DNA of 64,000 nucleotides from Sphagnum magellanicum (taxonomy: Eukaryota; Streptophyta; Sphagnopsida; Sphagnales; Sphagnaceae), in contig CM038926.1 of assembly GCA_021904315.1 (NCBI GenBank), positions 932,501 through 996,500 of the forward strand. The letters run 5' to 3'. The notes under the pieces were generated by a model. That model had not been told where the DNA came from. It did no database searches and saw nothing but the letters and a program-made list of their open reading frames with translations. The position numbers and the translations under genes were made by a program. Of this stretch, positions 33,176-44,699 are shown in pieces. Every line of letters starts with the position of its first letter. The stretch's first letter is position 1.

Positions 33176-36100
33176 CAATTCATATACAATGTTGATTGTT
33201 GAAAAAATGTCAAAAAAATCACTAACCCATTATAATGCATTGTGTAAATAAAATTAAAGGATATTTGAATTTCCATGTTAACAATTTAAAATTATTAAAT
33301 AATTAAATAATGTTCAAATTATATTCATAAATGAACAACATTGTGAATGTAACAACTATGAATAATATTGACCATTAATTAGTGCAACAAGCCACTTGCA
33401 AACTTAATATGGCCAAATATAATTGACATGTAATTAAATTGGACAATAGTCACAATGCATGGAGGTGGAAAAGGAAAAGCTTTCTTTTTATGTTTGCAAC
33501 CTACCTCCTTCATTTTTTCAACCCAAATAATGCAAGCCAAATTGGGGTGTTAAAAAAGAACTTTATTGGTGATCATGGCAGATAATTTAAATCAAATTGT
33601 GAGTTTGATGATACTTATATTGGTTTTTTCTTATATTTTTTTGGATTTGACAATGTTTTAAGATTCTTAAGGCTCTTAAAATTAGACATTTTATTATGTG
33701 TTTTATCACCAAAAAATTTAGATATTAACACGATTTTAACACCTCATGTCAATTCCATCATTCTAAAATGTTTTACAAAACCAAGAATAAAGAATGGTTG
33801 CATTTGGGAAAAATCTTAAAGCTTTCTAGACGCAATCACAAATCAATGAACCAATTTGTTTATTTTGTTTCAAAGCACTATAGTCCTTTTACCAAAAAAA
33901 AATTCATAGAAAGGAATTTTTTAACAATTAATTTTTAAAAATTATTACTTGTTATAGTTTCCCCAATATATCACATGTTCTTTGTTGATCATTTTCAAAT
34001 AAATATGATTTTCAAAAAATTTAAGATTTTGCACTAGATTTATGTGTTTTGTTTTGAAAAATAATCAATTTTTTTACAATTATGCAAAAACATGTCAACT
34101 ACTTTGAGGTTTATTTATTTATATTATAAGCTACAAGTTTGTTTTCAATACCATTTACATTGCATGACATTTACATGTCATATAAAGGATTCATGAACAT
34201 CAAATAAACCCAAATTTTCAATTTTTTGGGAATATATATATATTCCTTATATTTTGAGTGTTTTATATGTGTGTCTAATAGTCCCCTATTATTACAAAAA
34301 AAAATCAACATTAATGTTTTTTGTATTTTATGAAAATTAAGGGCCCTTTTGTGAAACTAGTAATGTTTAAACACTTGCTCAACTTTAAAGGTCCTTTGTT
34401 CAAATCAAAACTCAAAATCAAAAGATCCAATGGTTCAATTTAAATTCCTCAACATCTATATTAATCATAAAGCACAACTTGCTATGATTAACATGTCGTT
34501 GAAAGGGCACTATATAGGCATGTATATAAAAAAATGTAGTTTTGAACACGATTTGACATGGTTTTTGGTTCGGTGTTTTTCATTTTTATCCTTCTAGCTC
34601 CAAAGGTTTATCTATAAGTCAAATGTTGAGCTTAATTAATATGCTATTACAAAAAAAAATTATGATGCTTTGATGTTTCTTGTAAATTTGGTGCAAGGTT
34701 TGCTTCTATGAATTCAACTCTAGAGTTTCTAGATGATTTCCCCAATGCATATTGTAAATTGTTAGGACCTAATTGTAGTTAATATTGTTTAAAGTTTGAA
34801 TTATGTTTCAATCTTATATTCCAAGTTTGTGTTTGAATAAAAGGAAGTAACAAGGAAAATTTTAATATGCAAATGAAGTCCTTAGAAGTAAATTAGTAAT
34901 TGGAGGAAATGAAAGGTGCTTGGTGTGAGACATACAATGATACAACCTAGTGCTTCAATGACTAATATTTAAAAATAAAACTAGCACAAACCAAATAAAT
35001 CCTTTAATGAATTTTGGATGTCTCCATGGCGAACCCCTATCCTACAAGGAAAATCAAGTGCAAGGCCATTTATGTTAATTACTTGCTTAGGAAGTTGAAA
35101 GACATTGTTGTGGAAGTTAAAATGGAATAGTTACAAAAAATATAATGAGTGAACCTAAAAATCAGCACCATTCTTTCTGTATTGTGAAGAATGGAGATGG
35201 TTCATCATTAATCTTCGATAATGCAATGGAAAACCTTGGGTAGGAAACTTCAATATTACCTATGATTAAATGTTCCTTATTTATTTGATTTCTTAATAAG
35301 TTTTTCTTCAAATGGTTTTTCTTGTTCAACATAGACTTGAAGTTGTGTTTCTTTAGTTGTTTGAAAGTGTATTTTTTTTCAAATTGAGTGGGACCAAATC
35401 ATGTAAAGGGAAACACTTAACATTTCAATTCATCATGAATAAACATATGTAGTTAATAGCTTCCAAAACATTCAAATGTGTGTAAATGAAAGTGTAGAAG
35501 TGTATGCAACTGGGTGAATGTACAATTGAATGACTCAAAAACAACAAAAATTACATTCCTTATGAATCCATACAAGATATTTTTAAGTGATTGAAATGGA
35601 CATTCAAAAGTCCCTAACTATTAAACAATTAAAATTCTAAAAAAATATATTTTTTATACAAAATTATCATATTGTATTACATCATATATTGAGTCCCAAT
35701 AATAAATTTAAAATGTGAATCAATATCATTTTTTTTCATTTTGTAATGTTTTAATTAGATAACCAATCCATATTTTTCATCTTCAAAAGTTGATTACTAT
35801 TAACAAATAAAATTTTTATCAATAAATACCACATAATTATCTTCATAATGAAGTTGTTAGCTTAGATTCAAATCTCAATTAATAAATCTAAAGATATGTT
35901 AATCACCACATGCATTTTAGTAAAAGTTACCCATGAAAAAAACATTGTTTAATAACAAAAGTGAGTCATTCGATTATGCATTTACTCAACCGAATGTGCA
36001 TTTTCAAAAATATGGTAAGATATTGTATACCAATTTAGATTGATTTAACAATGTTTTAAAAGCGATTGTGTGACCTTCAAAAAAATTCCTTTGCATTGAC

Positions 36101-36199
36101 CCTATAATCCTATGTAATAATGCACTAATAATGCATAGAGTGCCTAGTAGCAATAGGAGAATTGATTTCAGATACTCCTAAACATCTCCTAACTCCTCA
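33176..36199. other. A+T-rich intergenic DNA, no gene seen
   Basis: Three kilobases with no long frame on either strand. A short plus-strand stretch near 35150-35230 reads NQHHSFCIVKNGDGSSLIFD before a stop and has protein-like composition, but nothing extends it. No terminal inverted repeats or tandem arrays were found. Confidence 0.55.
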
Positions 36200-37179
36200 T
36201 GTTGGATATGTCAAATTGTAACCGAACATGGGGTGACCGAGCAATGGAACTATGCTGATTCCGATCCTGATTTTTGCACCATCACTAGGTTGGCTGCGCA
36301 TTACGTCTCATTATTGCAACAATGCATGGCGGCTACTCTGGTTTGGTCATGGAAGTTCACCACACTTGAGGAAGACGGCACCGAATTATGGCAAAGGAGG
36401 TGCTGGCATTTATGGTTTGAGGCGGTTGGAATGCAGGACGGCGCGGGAGCTGGCAATTCAAAAAGGAGGAGGCTAAACGTTGAAGGGTAGATCTTGGAAG
36501 TTCGAAGAGGAGCTAAAAAGGAGGTTCTGGGTCCTGAGAGTTTTGGGCGGAGGCAGATCATGCTAGTCAGTTCAGAAAATGTATAGTAGATGAGTAGATC
36601 TGTTTGCTTGCAAGAGCAGAGATCAACAGAGAAGAAGTAGGAGATTTTTGGAGAATGTAGAGGAGCTTAGAAGATTGCTAGTTGCTAATTTCTTCCGCTG
36701 CGTTAGTAACTAGGGGATGACTAGCTCCAAAATCTGGTGAGAGTCAGGTCGAAAGTAAGGATCGGTGCTGTAGACTGGTGAAGTTTGGAAAGTGTATAGA
36801 TAGACAGCTCGAGTGGTTTGTTTTTGGAGCTCAATCGTTGACTGAGTAGTTGTTAGACTACTGATGAACATACTGGAAAAGAGGAAGCTCGTGCTATTGA
36901 GGATCTTTGTGAAATCTGAACTATGAGTTTTAGTCCTTGAGGTTCTGTGTAGGAGCCATATCTGCAGAGGTTCGGGCAAGATTATTTTGCTCCAGTAATG
37001 AATCTCTCATTTGGATTTAGACCAATGATGTTGCTATGCTATTTCTTTGATATGTGATTGCCCATGTTCACTCTGTCAAAGTGAGTACAACAGAGGGGTC
37101 TGGTTGTTGTTTGGTCCTTCTCCTTTTTGGTGACAAAATATTGTTGGATATTTACAGAACATATCTGACATATCCAACA
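36200..37179. mobile_element. Isolated 980-bp unit with 14-bp perfect inverted ends, LTR-like
   Basis: It starts TGTTGGATATGTCA (36200) and ends TGACATATCCAACA (37179), perfect reverse complements. GC content is higher than the flanks. TG/CA ends with a long inverted repeat and the length fit a Copia-type solo LTR. Flanking pentamers (CCTCA, TATCT) do not match, so a target duplication is not shown. A DNA transposon with 14-bp ends is the alternative. Open frames at 36233-36490 lie inside it and have no recognisable product. Confidence 0.6.
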
Positions 37180-38499
37180 TATCTATAGATAGTTGAACAT
37201 GTTGGATGTGTTTAGGTGAAATGCAGTTAGATGTCACATTCATCAAAGTTGATCAACACACATGACATTGTACTAATCAGAGTCTTTAGATTGGCTAGGA
37301 GGGCCACTTACAACTCAAACTCCTTGCCATCTTCTGTCATGTATCGAGCAAAGACCACCATAAATAATACAAACGTCTTTACTTCTGTGATGTGAAGCAA
37401 TCACACTTCTATCCATGCAAGAATTTGCAGGAGGTTCATCTCCACATAACTCAGCTCATTTGATCAAGAGCATTTAGAGTGTGGAGACAAATTCATGATC
37501 TTCTGACTTCATCAATGAGCTGTTTGACAAAATGGGCACCCCACTTGACAAAATTTCCTGAACACTTTGTAACCAAGGGATGAGCAAAATGCAGCATGTG
37601 ATGTTGCAAGTCCTGAGGAAGTAAACCAAATGCCCCCAAACTCCCCCCCGCCCCCCCCCCCCTCCCCCACCCCCAGAATAAGGCTATAGTATGCTTCAAG
37701 CACTCAATGTTCTCTCATCAGTTCTGGGGAGTTGTTTGAGAGGAGAATTACAAGATAGAAAGTTATTTCGCAGGATGCTCTCCAGAACTATCTGGAGAAG
37801 CTACTCCTGGGAAGGGAGAAAATCAGAAGGCACAGTACTCAAAACTTGTGCTATATCCACAACACAAGCCACATCTCCAGCTCTGATCAAAAATGATTTA
37901 GTGGGAAACATCCTGGTGACACAGAACTGGACCACAACAACAACCAAGGAATGAAACATCAACCTTATCTAACAAGAAATCAATGCTTTAGCAATTTAAA
38001 CACAACATCCTGTAGAAATTGTCATTTCTACATCTCATATGGCAAATATATACCCACCTAAGGACCTAAAATGCCTAAGATTGGAAAAACAAAACAACCA
38101 GTAGATGAGAACTTGATGTCTGCATTTAGCATAGACAAGGTCAGTGCTAGTGCTTGATTATGAGAGGCTATCTCCAAACATAAAACAGATATCACTGCCA
38201 TTGCAGAGAGAAACTCCACAAAAAAATGTAAGGCAACACAAACAAATACTCTGTCAGTTCCAGCCAAACCAAAACAAGCATGACAAGAATGAGTCCAGTC
38301 ATGACCTTGTGAGTGTCACTCACATGGAAGGCACTGACTAAGTGCTGTTATTCCATCAGTTCCTGATAGAGGGTCTCTAAACATAAAACTAGAAACAATT
38401 TTTTGATTTGGTCAGCACTGCCACACTAGGATCACAAGCCATCTGAGTAAAACAGACAAAAAAGGACCATTACAAGCAGAACTGTTAGGATTGCCCTTT
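37180..38499. other. Region downstream of GUN4
   Basis: No other gene seen. The last few hundred bases before 38500 are the expected 3' UTR side of the minus-strand GUN4 gene. A nearly pure C run lies at 37642-37675. Sequence composition is less A+T-rich than the repeat regions, as near a real gene. Confidence 0.5.
37642..37675. repeat. Poly-C tract
   Basis: About 34 bp nearly all C on the plus strand, broken by single G, T or A bases. It produces incidental glycine-rich frames on the minus strand. G-runs on the minus strand (the GUN4 sense strand) could form a G-quadruplex about 0.8 kb beyond the stop codon. Such runs are also prone to sequencing error. Confidence 0.9.
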
Positions 38500-40148
38500 T
38501 CAATGGAATTTTCTGAAGAGACCTGAAAGCAGATCTGGATCTGTTTGCAATTTCTGCTGCTGGTCAATATCAGCAAATGCAGGATGTGTCAACAGTTTTT
38601 CCAGCAGCTGTGTACCTCTAAGTGCATTTGTGAGAGGAAGGTGGCCCTCAGGTGTGGGGTCTGCCACATCCCACATGAACTCAAGAGGGAACTTCTTGTA
38701 GGTGTCTTGGTATTCATCAAGTGCCCGAGTCCATCCAACCTTCTTAAAGAAAGCATTCCAATTCCTTTTCCCATTGTTCCATATCTTCCTCTGTACACTG
38801 TACCCAAACTTGTTGTTGCTGTAAGCCCGCCAAAGTGAATCTATGACCTGCAAGTCTGCCTCTGGGATAAACTGAACCTCAGTGAAATAAACCCATTTCC
38901 TCTTTGCTGCCGCATCCCCAGATAGCTCACATAGCAGTCTCCTTGTCTCTGCATCAGCAGCCTCCCACTCCCCAGCTGCAAGCTTTTCTTGAAGCCCTTC
39001 AAACGAGATCCCTGCTTTAGATTCCAATGGTGCATCAAATGCCTGAAAGCAAAAAAAAGGTTAATTCAATGAGAAATTGGACAAAGGCAGACCTGGTACT
39101 GGAAACTACTTGGGGAACACAAAGATATTTGGACATGTCCTTGATCAAATTGAAACCTTGCAAGCACATAAATAGGCTGATACTCCAGTCAGAGACACCT
39201 TAACAAGTTTCCACTCTTGCAAAACACCCATTAGTTTGTGAGACTATTGTTTCTACACATCCACAAGTTAAAGAAGAATGGATAATCAGAGCACCATAGG
39301 CTTTGATTAAACTTGTTATCAGCACTCTCATGGAACAAAGAGTAGCAGAATCCCTCTGTATCTATCATACATGGATTGACCTGACTGTCCATTTCTTGCA
39401 CAGCCACACAAAAGATACTTAGAGGTCTCCTGTTACTTCTAGCTGACAGATTGAAACCTAAGAAGACCTGCCTCATGCTCACATTCCAATGACCATGCTG
39501 CTATACAGGAGACTCACATTATGCTGAACAAACTGGGTTTCAGAAAAACTAGCCAAGACTTGAACTGCCACAAAAAATGTTGCTCTGGCAGTCTTCACTA
39601 CCACAACAAAATAGGTGCATAAAACCAAACGCAACTACCAAAGAACATATCATTTTCTGGGTAAATGAATTTGGCATCAGAAACCCAGAACCAAGAAGAT
39701 TTCTCGAGTATGGTTACAGCACATACACACAAACCTATGGTCACATCCCATTATCTTCTCCATTTCACCGCGTCAAGTAGCATTCCAGAAGACGAAGAAA
39801 CACAATGAACTGCTCAGAATGCTAAATGGCCTCCCTTACCAGGAAGGGCTCCTGCTTGTTCATTGCTGCAGCCGTGTGCGGACGGCGGTCGGCGCCGTCC
39901 GCGGGAACCACCACACTTGTACGCAAGGGATTCCATGTCGAAGCTTTTATTTCAGAAACGCAAGAAGAGGAGAAATAAATTGACATACGCGTCTTGCAAC
40001 CCGAAGATATCCTGGCCACTCCGGAGCCTCCTCCCACTCCTCCTCCTCCTCCTACCCCAAACTCTTGCGCATGCTCTTGCAGGGTCTGACGATAAACCTG
40101 CAGATGGCTGTTGACCACACCTCGCACGAGCGCATTTTCTAGCACCAT
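38500..40148 (-). CDS. GUN4: GUN4-type tetrapyrrole-binding protein, chloroplast, two exons
   Basis: Joined exons 40148-39840 and 39042-38500 give 283 residues plus stop. GUN4 binds protoporphyrin IX and Mg-protoporphyrin IX and stimulates Mg-chelatase in chlorophyll synthesis at plastid membranes; it also affects plastid-to-nucleus signalling. The GUN4 domain fills exon 2: ADAETRRLLCELSG, VQFIPEADLQVIDSLW, FGYSVQRKIW and GHLPLTNALRGTQLLEKLL, followed by THPAFADID near the end. The N-terminal hundred residues, with a glycine-rich stretch and then a Ser-rich piece (MSIYFSSSCVSEIK), would be the transit region. Starts at 40274 (325 aa) or 39986 (229 aa) are also possible; I chose the middle one by length. 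The protein ends soon after the domain (LFRKFH) and lacks the C-terminal extension with the phosphorylated Ser known from Arabidopsis GUN4. Confidence 0.93.
39043..39839 (-). other. GUN4 intron, 797 bp, phase 0
   Basis: On the minus strand the donor is CTG|GTAAGG and the acceptor TTTTTTTTGCTTTCAG|GCATTTG with a long pyrimidine run. Both exons are in phase 0 and the joined frame reads EPFL/AFDAPLES. No repeat or mobile element was seen within it. Confidence 0.9.
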
Positions 40149-40274
40149 CGATTCAAAATTCGCACAACAAAAACACCTAAGAGGGCATGTAAAAGAAAAA
40201 CACCACCCTCCCTGACGCTCCCCAAGTTCCAACCCAAACCCCAATCCTTTAAGCAAAAGCGGATTCACAATCAT

Positions 40275-40937
40275 TCAAAGCATTCGAATTTCCTTCCTTC
40301 ATTCTCTGCCTAGCGTAACGTGTTCACAAGCGCGCTGTCCGCGTCAAGACCGCTGACCGCTATCTTGCCAAGAGCAGCGGTATCTGGTGGAGTGACCAGA
40401 AGCCAATGGAAGATCGCCGTGTCAGGGATAAGGCAGCAATCCATCAGGATAACGAGCTGCTTTATCCTCTTCTCTAGAGAACCAAATAAATAAATAAAAT
40501 CTTTCCTTCCCTGCTAGTTGTGGGTATCAGGATTGATTTTCAAGTAGACAACGGATATCTACATATGTGCGTAATGGCCATATAACTGACCCATGGAATA
40601 TTGGGTACGAGATTAAAAAAAAATTGCAGCCACTGTCAATCTGACTAGTTAGGATTGTTGGTTGCCTGTCAAACATTCATTATACATTGAACAAGGATTG
40701 CAATTACAGGAAGGTCACATGTTGTCATATTGGTTTCCTTCACACCTTCAGCTGGAGGGGACAAAACGAAAAAAAAAAAGAGCAGTTCTTAATACGATTG
40801 GAGGAGGAACTTCGGAAGTGGGTGTGGTGAAAGTGGCAAGGAGCAAAGTTTTGAGGCCAAACTTCTTCCACACCTTGAGTGGGAAGGAACAATTCAAAAA
40901 GAGGAGCATTTCTGGGTATGATGGGAGGAGGTGTAAC
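40275..40937 (-). promoter_or_regulatory. GUN4 upstream region
   Basis: On the minus strand a TATA-like TTTTATTTATTTATTTGG lies at about 40500-40483. GGATAAG/GATAA I-box-type strings occur at about 40426-40432, 40449-40453 and 40465-40470 in both orientations, and CCATTGG (a CCAAT box in reverse) at about 40403-40409. GATAA boxes are common in light-regulated plastid genes. Beyond about 40600 the sequence is ordinary until the LTR of the gypsy element begins near 40938, so the native promoter may be limited to this interval. Confidence 0.45.
40310..40444 (-). CDS. Possible upstream ORF (44 codons) ahead of GUN4
   Basis: A minus-strand ATG at 40444 opens a GC-rich frame (MDCCLIPDTAIFHWLLVTPP, ending SALVNTLR) that stops at 40310, 36 bp before the first possible GUN4 ATG at 40274. 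If transcription starts upstream of 40444, ribosomes would meet this frame first, so it could lower GUN4 translation. It could also be chance or lie upstream of the transcription start. No protein family is recognised. Confidence 0.35.
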   Translation of the reverse strand: MDCCLIPDTAIFHWLLVTPPDTAALGKIAVSGLDADSALVNTLR

Positions 40938-42180
40938 CAAAAAAGAAGGGTGTAGAAAGAAGTCTCTCTAGTGCAGGAATAACTCATAGTAGAAACACCT
41001 TTCTTAGAAATCCAAACACCATTAATTGTAGCAAATTACATCATTGAGGATACAAACTCGGTGCTACCAGAATTCCATTAGTGCTATAAACTTGTTGGAA
41101 CAAAATTCAATGTTCTATGTGTCAATTGTCAACTAGTACACACATGGTGTTTGCTCCCTAACTTGTTAAAATGGCAGGGAATAATTTGAACCATATACAG
41201 AATCATATACAAAACCATACATTCAAAAATCTATAATCTATTAAAATATAGCTTGAGGTTAAAACCCTTAATGTCTAATCAATGCACATGAGTTGCTAAC
41301 CCATTTTCAACAAATGCAACAATGCAAAAAAACATTGAATTCCATGTCTGAAAAACTCTAATTTCAGAAACTCTTGAACTCAATGTCTGCACCCAAATAC
41401 TAATGACACACACCAAGTTAACTTAGAACCACTTAGGAAAGGCAAAATTTTGTGCAGATTTGGACTACAAATATGTCTCTATTAACTTCCCATTTCTGTT
41501 CTCATTTATTTCATTTTACCCAACCCAAGGACACCCCAACTGAGGCTTTTAGTGTTCACTCAAATACTTGACCTATGACATGGATTAAAAAAAAACTCAT
41601 CAAATATTTATAGTACCCAATTCAAATGCAAATTGATCCTCTACATGCCCCTTTATGTATAGCTCGAACTTCCTCCCTTTTTGTCATCAATCCTCAACAT
41701 CAACCCCTTATAGAAACCATTCTTACCAAAAATACATTGTTTGCCACAATGTAGTTATTCACATAACGGAAACCAAATACAACAACTACGAATCAAAACA
41801 ACTAAAATCTATTATCTTTTGAAATTGATCATGAAAGAAGAAATACATGCCCACGTTGTTTCCAAATTCCCCTTCTTATCCTATTTTCCACCGTCCAAAT
41901 CTCCAAGCCTCCATTCAATGCCGCACCTTCCTCACCCATCCATAGCTCTATGCCAATCAGCTCTACATAATACACAAACAAATAAATCTTCCTACCCATC
42001 CTCACAAGCTTTATTGAAATAATTATTGTTGTAACTATCTTAGAAAAACAAACAATGATGGAATAATTTCCTCCATTAACATGCAGAAAGTTGATAACCA
42101 CTAAAAACAAAAATTAAAACCCTAAAAACTTGCTATGTTCACACGAGAATATTATCCAATTCTCTTCCTATTAGGTCACA
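40938..42180 (-). mobile_element. 3' LTR of element C
   Basis: On the minus strand it runs from about TGTGACCTAATAGGAAG (42180) to CTACACCCTTCTTTT (near 40938) and matches 49833-51062 along its whole length, including GTTCACACGAGAATATTATC and ACACACATGGTGTTTGCTCC. The plus-strand ORF starting MPQCSY inside it is present in both LTRs and is incidental. Confidence 0.92.
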
Positions 42181-42193
42181 TATGTAACCCCTC

Positions 42194-43013
42194 TAACACG
42201 TTCCCAAGTCCCTTGCTGGACCCACTTGAGGGTCGAAGTGCGTTGAATTGCGGAAAGTTGGGACTTGAGGGCCGCTCTCGACTTCCAGCACTGAAAGGGG
42301 GTAGAGGGGCATGCTAGAAGTCCCGGGATTAGACTAGGAAGAAGGACAAGTATTATCTCACTCAAATCTGCATCCAAAACCAACCACAAGAAGGTTAGTT
42401 CACATTCGAGAACACCCTTGGGTGTTGGGACAAGCCACGGGCACTTGGACTCACTTGACTCACCACGGCTCGCACTCGGGGGAAGCCACCACCTTCCCCC
42501 ATATAGTATTCTCTGCAGCTCTCCGTCGAAGCTACATCCGAATGGCACTTTTTCCCGGGACTCCTAAGGAGGAGTCCCGAAATTATCCCGAGTTGGAGTC
42601 CCGGGACTTTGGGAGCTCATATCTCCCGGCTCCAACCTCCGATTGAAGTGAGGTCTGAACCAAAGTTGTAGCTCTCCTTGAGAGCTTTCCAACGCCATGT
42701 TGCACTCCTTCAGCAGACGTCGGGAAGAGGTTGATTCCCGACTTTTAGTGGTCGGGAGTCAAATTGCCAATTTGACTCCCGGCCCTTCTTTTGCCCATAA
42801 CTTGAGCTGCATATGTCCAAATGGCACATGCGAGGCCATTTGGGGCATCTACACTTCAAGACCTTTCCATTAATATAAAGAACACCTCAATGCAAGGTGT
42901 TTAGACCCTTGAACTCGAGCTCTGAGTTTTCGGGAGTCTCGGAGGACTCCAACTTCCCACTTTTGGGGGTGTGAGTTTCATCCTCACACTTATCCCAAAG
43001 TGGGGTTGCGACA
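42194..43013 (-). mobile_element. Solo LTR, TGTCACAACCC family (copy 6)
   Basis: On the minus strand it begins TGTCGCAACCCCACTTTGGG (43013) and ends CTTGGGAACGTGTTA (42194, the usual TCA decayed). It is flanked by a perfect 5-bp duplication CCCTC (42189-42193, 43014-43018). GC-rich, with several GGGACTCC/GGAGTCCC inverted pairs near 42555-42605. It separates the 3' LTR of element C from its interior. Confidence 0.92.
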
Positions 43014-43049
43014 CCCTCCCTTCCTTAAAAAGCTAAGTCCTTTAGCTTC

Positions 43050-44220
43050 TTTCAGTCTTGTAGAACATGATAAATCTATAAATCCCAACGTGATCTTTCC
43101 CGCTAATGCCCATCACCATTTCTAATTATGCCTTCTTCAAATTCAACATTACCATTCCCATTTATATGTCCAAAAAATTGGTATGGGTCTTCCTAACTCA
43201 ATGTTAAAGTTTTTTTCTTCCCTAGCTTCTTCATTTTGATTGTTGTCAGTCTTGTAACCAATCTTTCAAATGTTTGTTTTCCTTTTCTAGTAGCATAGGT
43301 CTTCTTTTGTTTCTTTTGTGCTTGCTCCACATTGAGAAGGACATTTTCATGGATGCTTGCTACAAGCTTCATCTTTTGGAAGAATTACTTTATAGTAGTT
43401 TTTGCATTAGTAGTGTTGTCAATCACAACAATCAAAGAATGTAGGTAGTTGTTAGCCCTAAGACATGGGGTACGCCCAGTCATTATCATGAAAGGAAAAA
43501 ATTTAGTGTCGGCTTGAATCCCACATCTATATCAAAACATGACTTTGGCCAATTGTTTATCCTAACAATCCACATTTTTTGGTATTACAAAGAGAATGGT
43601 GATGCCATGTTTAATAGTTTTGATCAAACGTTCGGCCATCCCATTGCACTATGGCCATTGGGGTGTTGTGTGTTGATGGTGGATACCATAGTCCTTAAAC
43701 ATAATATCAAATTATGCTACCCACTCCCCTCCATTATTAGTTAGCACAAACTTGGGAACTTTGTATCTGCATATTACATCATCCTCCAGAAATTTGGCTA
43801 TTGTCTTAGCACCATGGTCAACAACGACTTTTGCCTCACACCACTTTGAATAATGATTGATGGCAACCACAATATATTTGTTTCCTGATTTGGTTTCAGG
43901 TAATGGTCTTATAGTATCCATAACAACCCTATAAAATAGTTCACAAACAAGTATACTTTTCAACTCTTCATCTTCAGAGCAAATGCTACCCACTTTTCTC
44001 ACCATTTGACATTGTTGGCACATTCTCACAATTGTTTTGACATCCTCCGTCCTATTATGCCAAAAGTATCGCTTGCAGCTTTCAGCCAAGGTCCTTTGTT
44101 TTCCAAAATGCCCCAAGTCTTTATGCATTTGGATTATCAATGCCTTTCTCTCCTTTGGTTTAAGAACAAACAACCTCTTGAAATAAAGTTTTTGATCTTG
44201 CTAGTGATAATTTATTATTC
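43050..44220 (-). pseudogene. Element C: integrase
   Basis: On the minus strand: MHKDLGHFGKQRTLAESCKR and VRMCQQCQMVRK give the H-H-C-C zinc finger. The core follows with VVMDTIRPLPETKSGNKYIV, YSKWCEAKVVVDHGAKTIAK and FVLTNNGGEWVA (normally TDxGxEF-like; the Asp reads Asn). Stops follow near 43700. A C-terminal stretch to about 43060 includes AQKKQKKTYATRKGK. Best preserved from 44173 to 43712. Confidence 0.9.
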
Positions 44221-44699
44221 TCTTCTTTGCTCTTTTGTTCTCCTCAAGATCAATTATGTCCGGCGATATGCTTTCATTCAACAATTTCATGCAAATTATG
44301 TCCTTCCAGATGTCAATGTCCTTTATGTTAATCCAACATTTTTTTTCTTCATCAGGATTTGTGTGAACCAAATCCTAGTCATCAAATTCAAGCAATTCTT
44401 GAGTTGCCAACACCAGCTCTAGTTGCTATTATTTGTCATGGTATTGAAGTAATTTCCTTTTTTGTACTTGTTTCTCGTTGGTAATCCTCAAAACCTCATT
44501 TCCTTCAATGTTTGTTGATTTAATCTCTTCCACATTTGAAGCAAGCTCCTTGTCCTAATTCACCTCTAGTACAACATCAAGCATGTAGAGTTGATGATCC
44601 CCTGAATAACACCAATGGTTGATGCCAAAACAACATTTATGATGTTGGGAAAGTTTTTTTACCTATCTCCTGAAACCAAGCCACTTTGAACCCTTACTA

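Noticed and set aside
36233-36490. Plus-strand ORF of 85 codons as a gene
   Set aside because: It lies inside the 980-bp inverted-end unit, overlaps two other frames of similar length and has no recognisable domain.
37493-37703. Glycine-rich minus-strand ORFs
   Set aside because: They are produced by the poly-C tract and have no other coding support.
40662-40987. Overlapping ORFs upstream of GUN4 as a separate gene
   Set aside because: Frames on both strands overlap, none shows a domain, and one runs into the LTR of element C.
41741-42022. ORF starting MPQCSY as a host gene (also at 50620-50814)
   Set aside because: The same frame is present in both LTRs of element C, antisense to the element, and is shorter in one; it is incidental.
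42194-43013. 3' LTR of element C
   Set aside because: It has no partner copy at the 5' end of C, carries its own CCCTC target duplication and belongs to the TGTCACAACCC family; the true LTR pair is 40938-42180 and 49833-51062.
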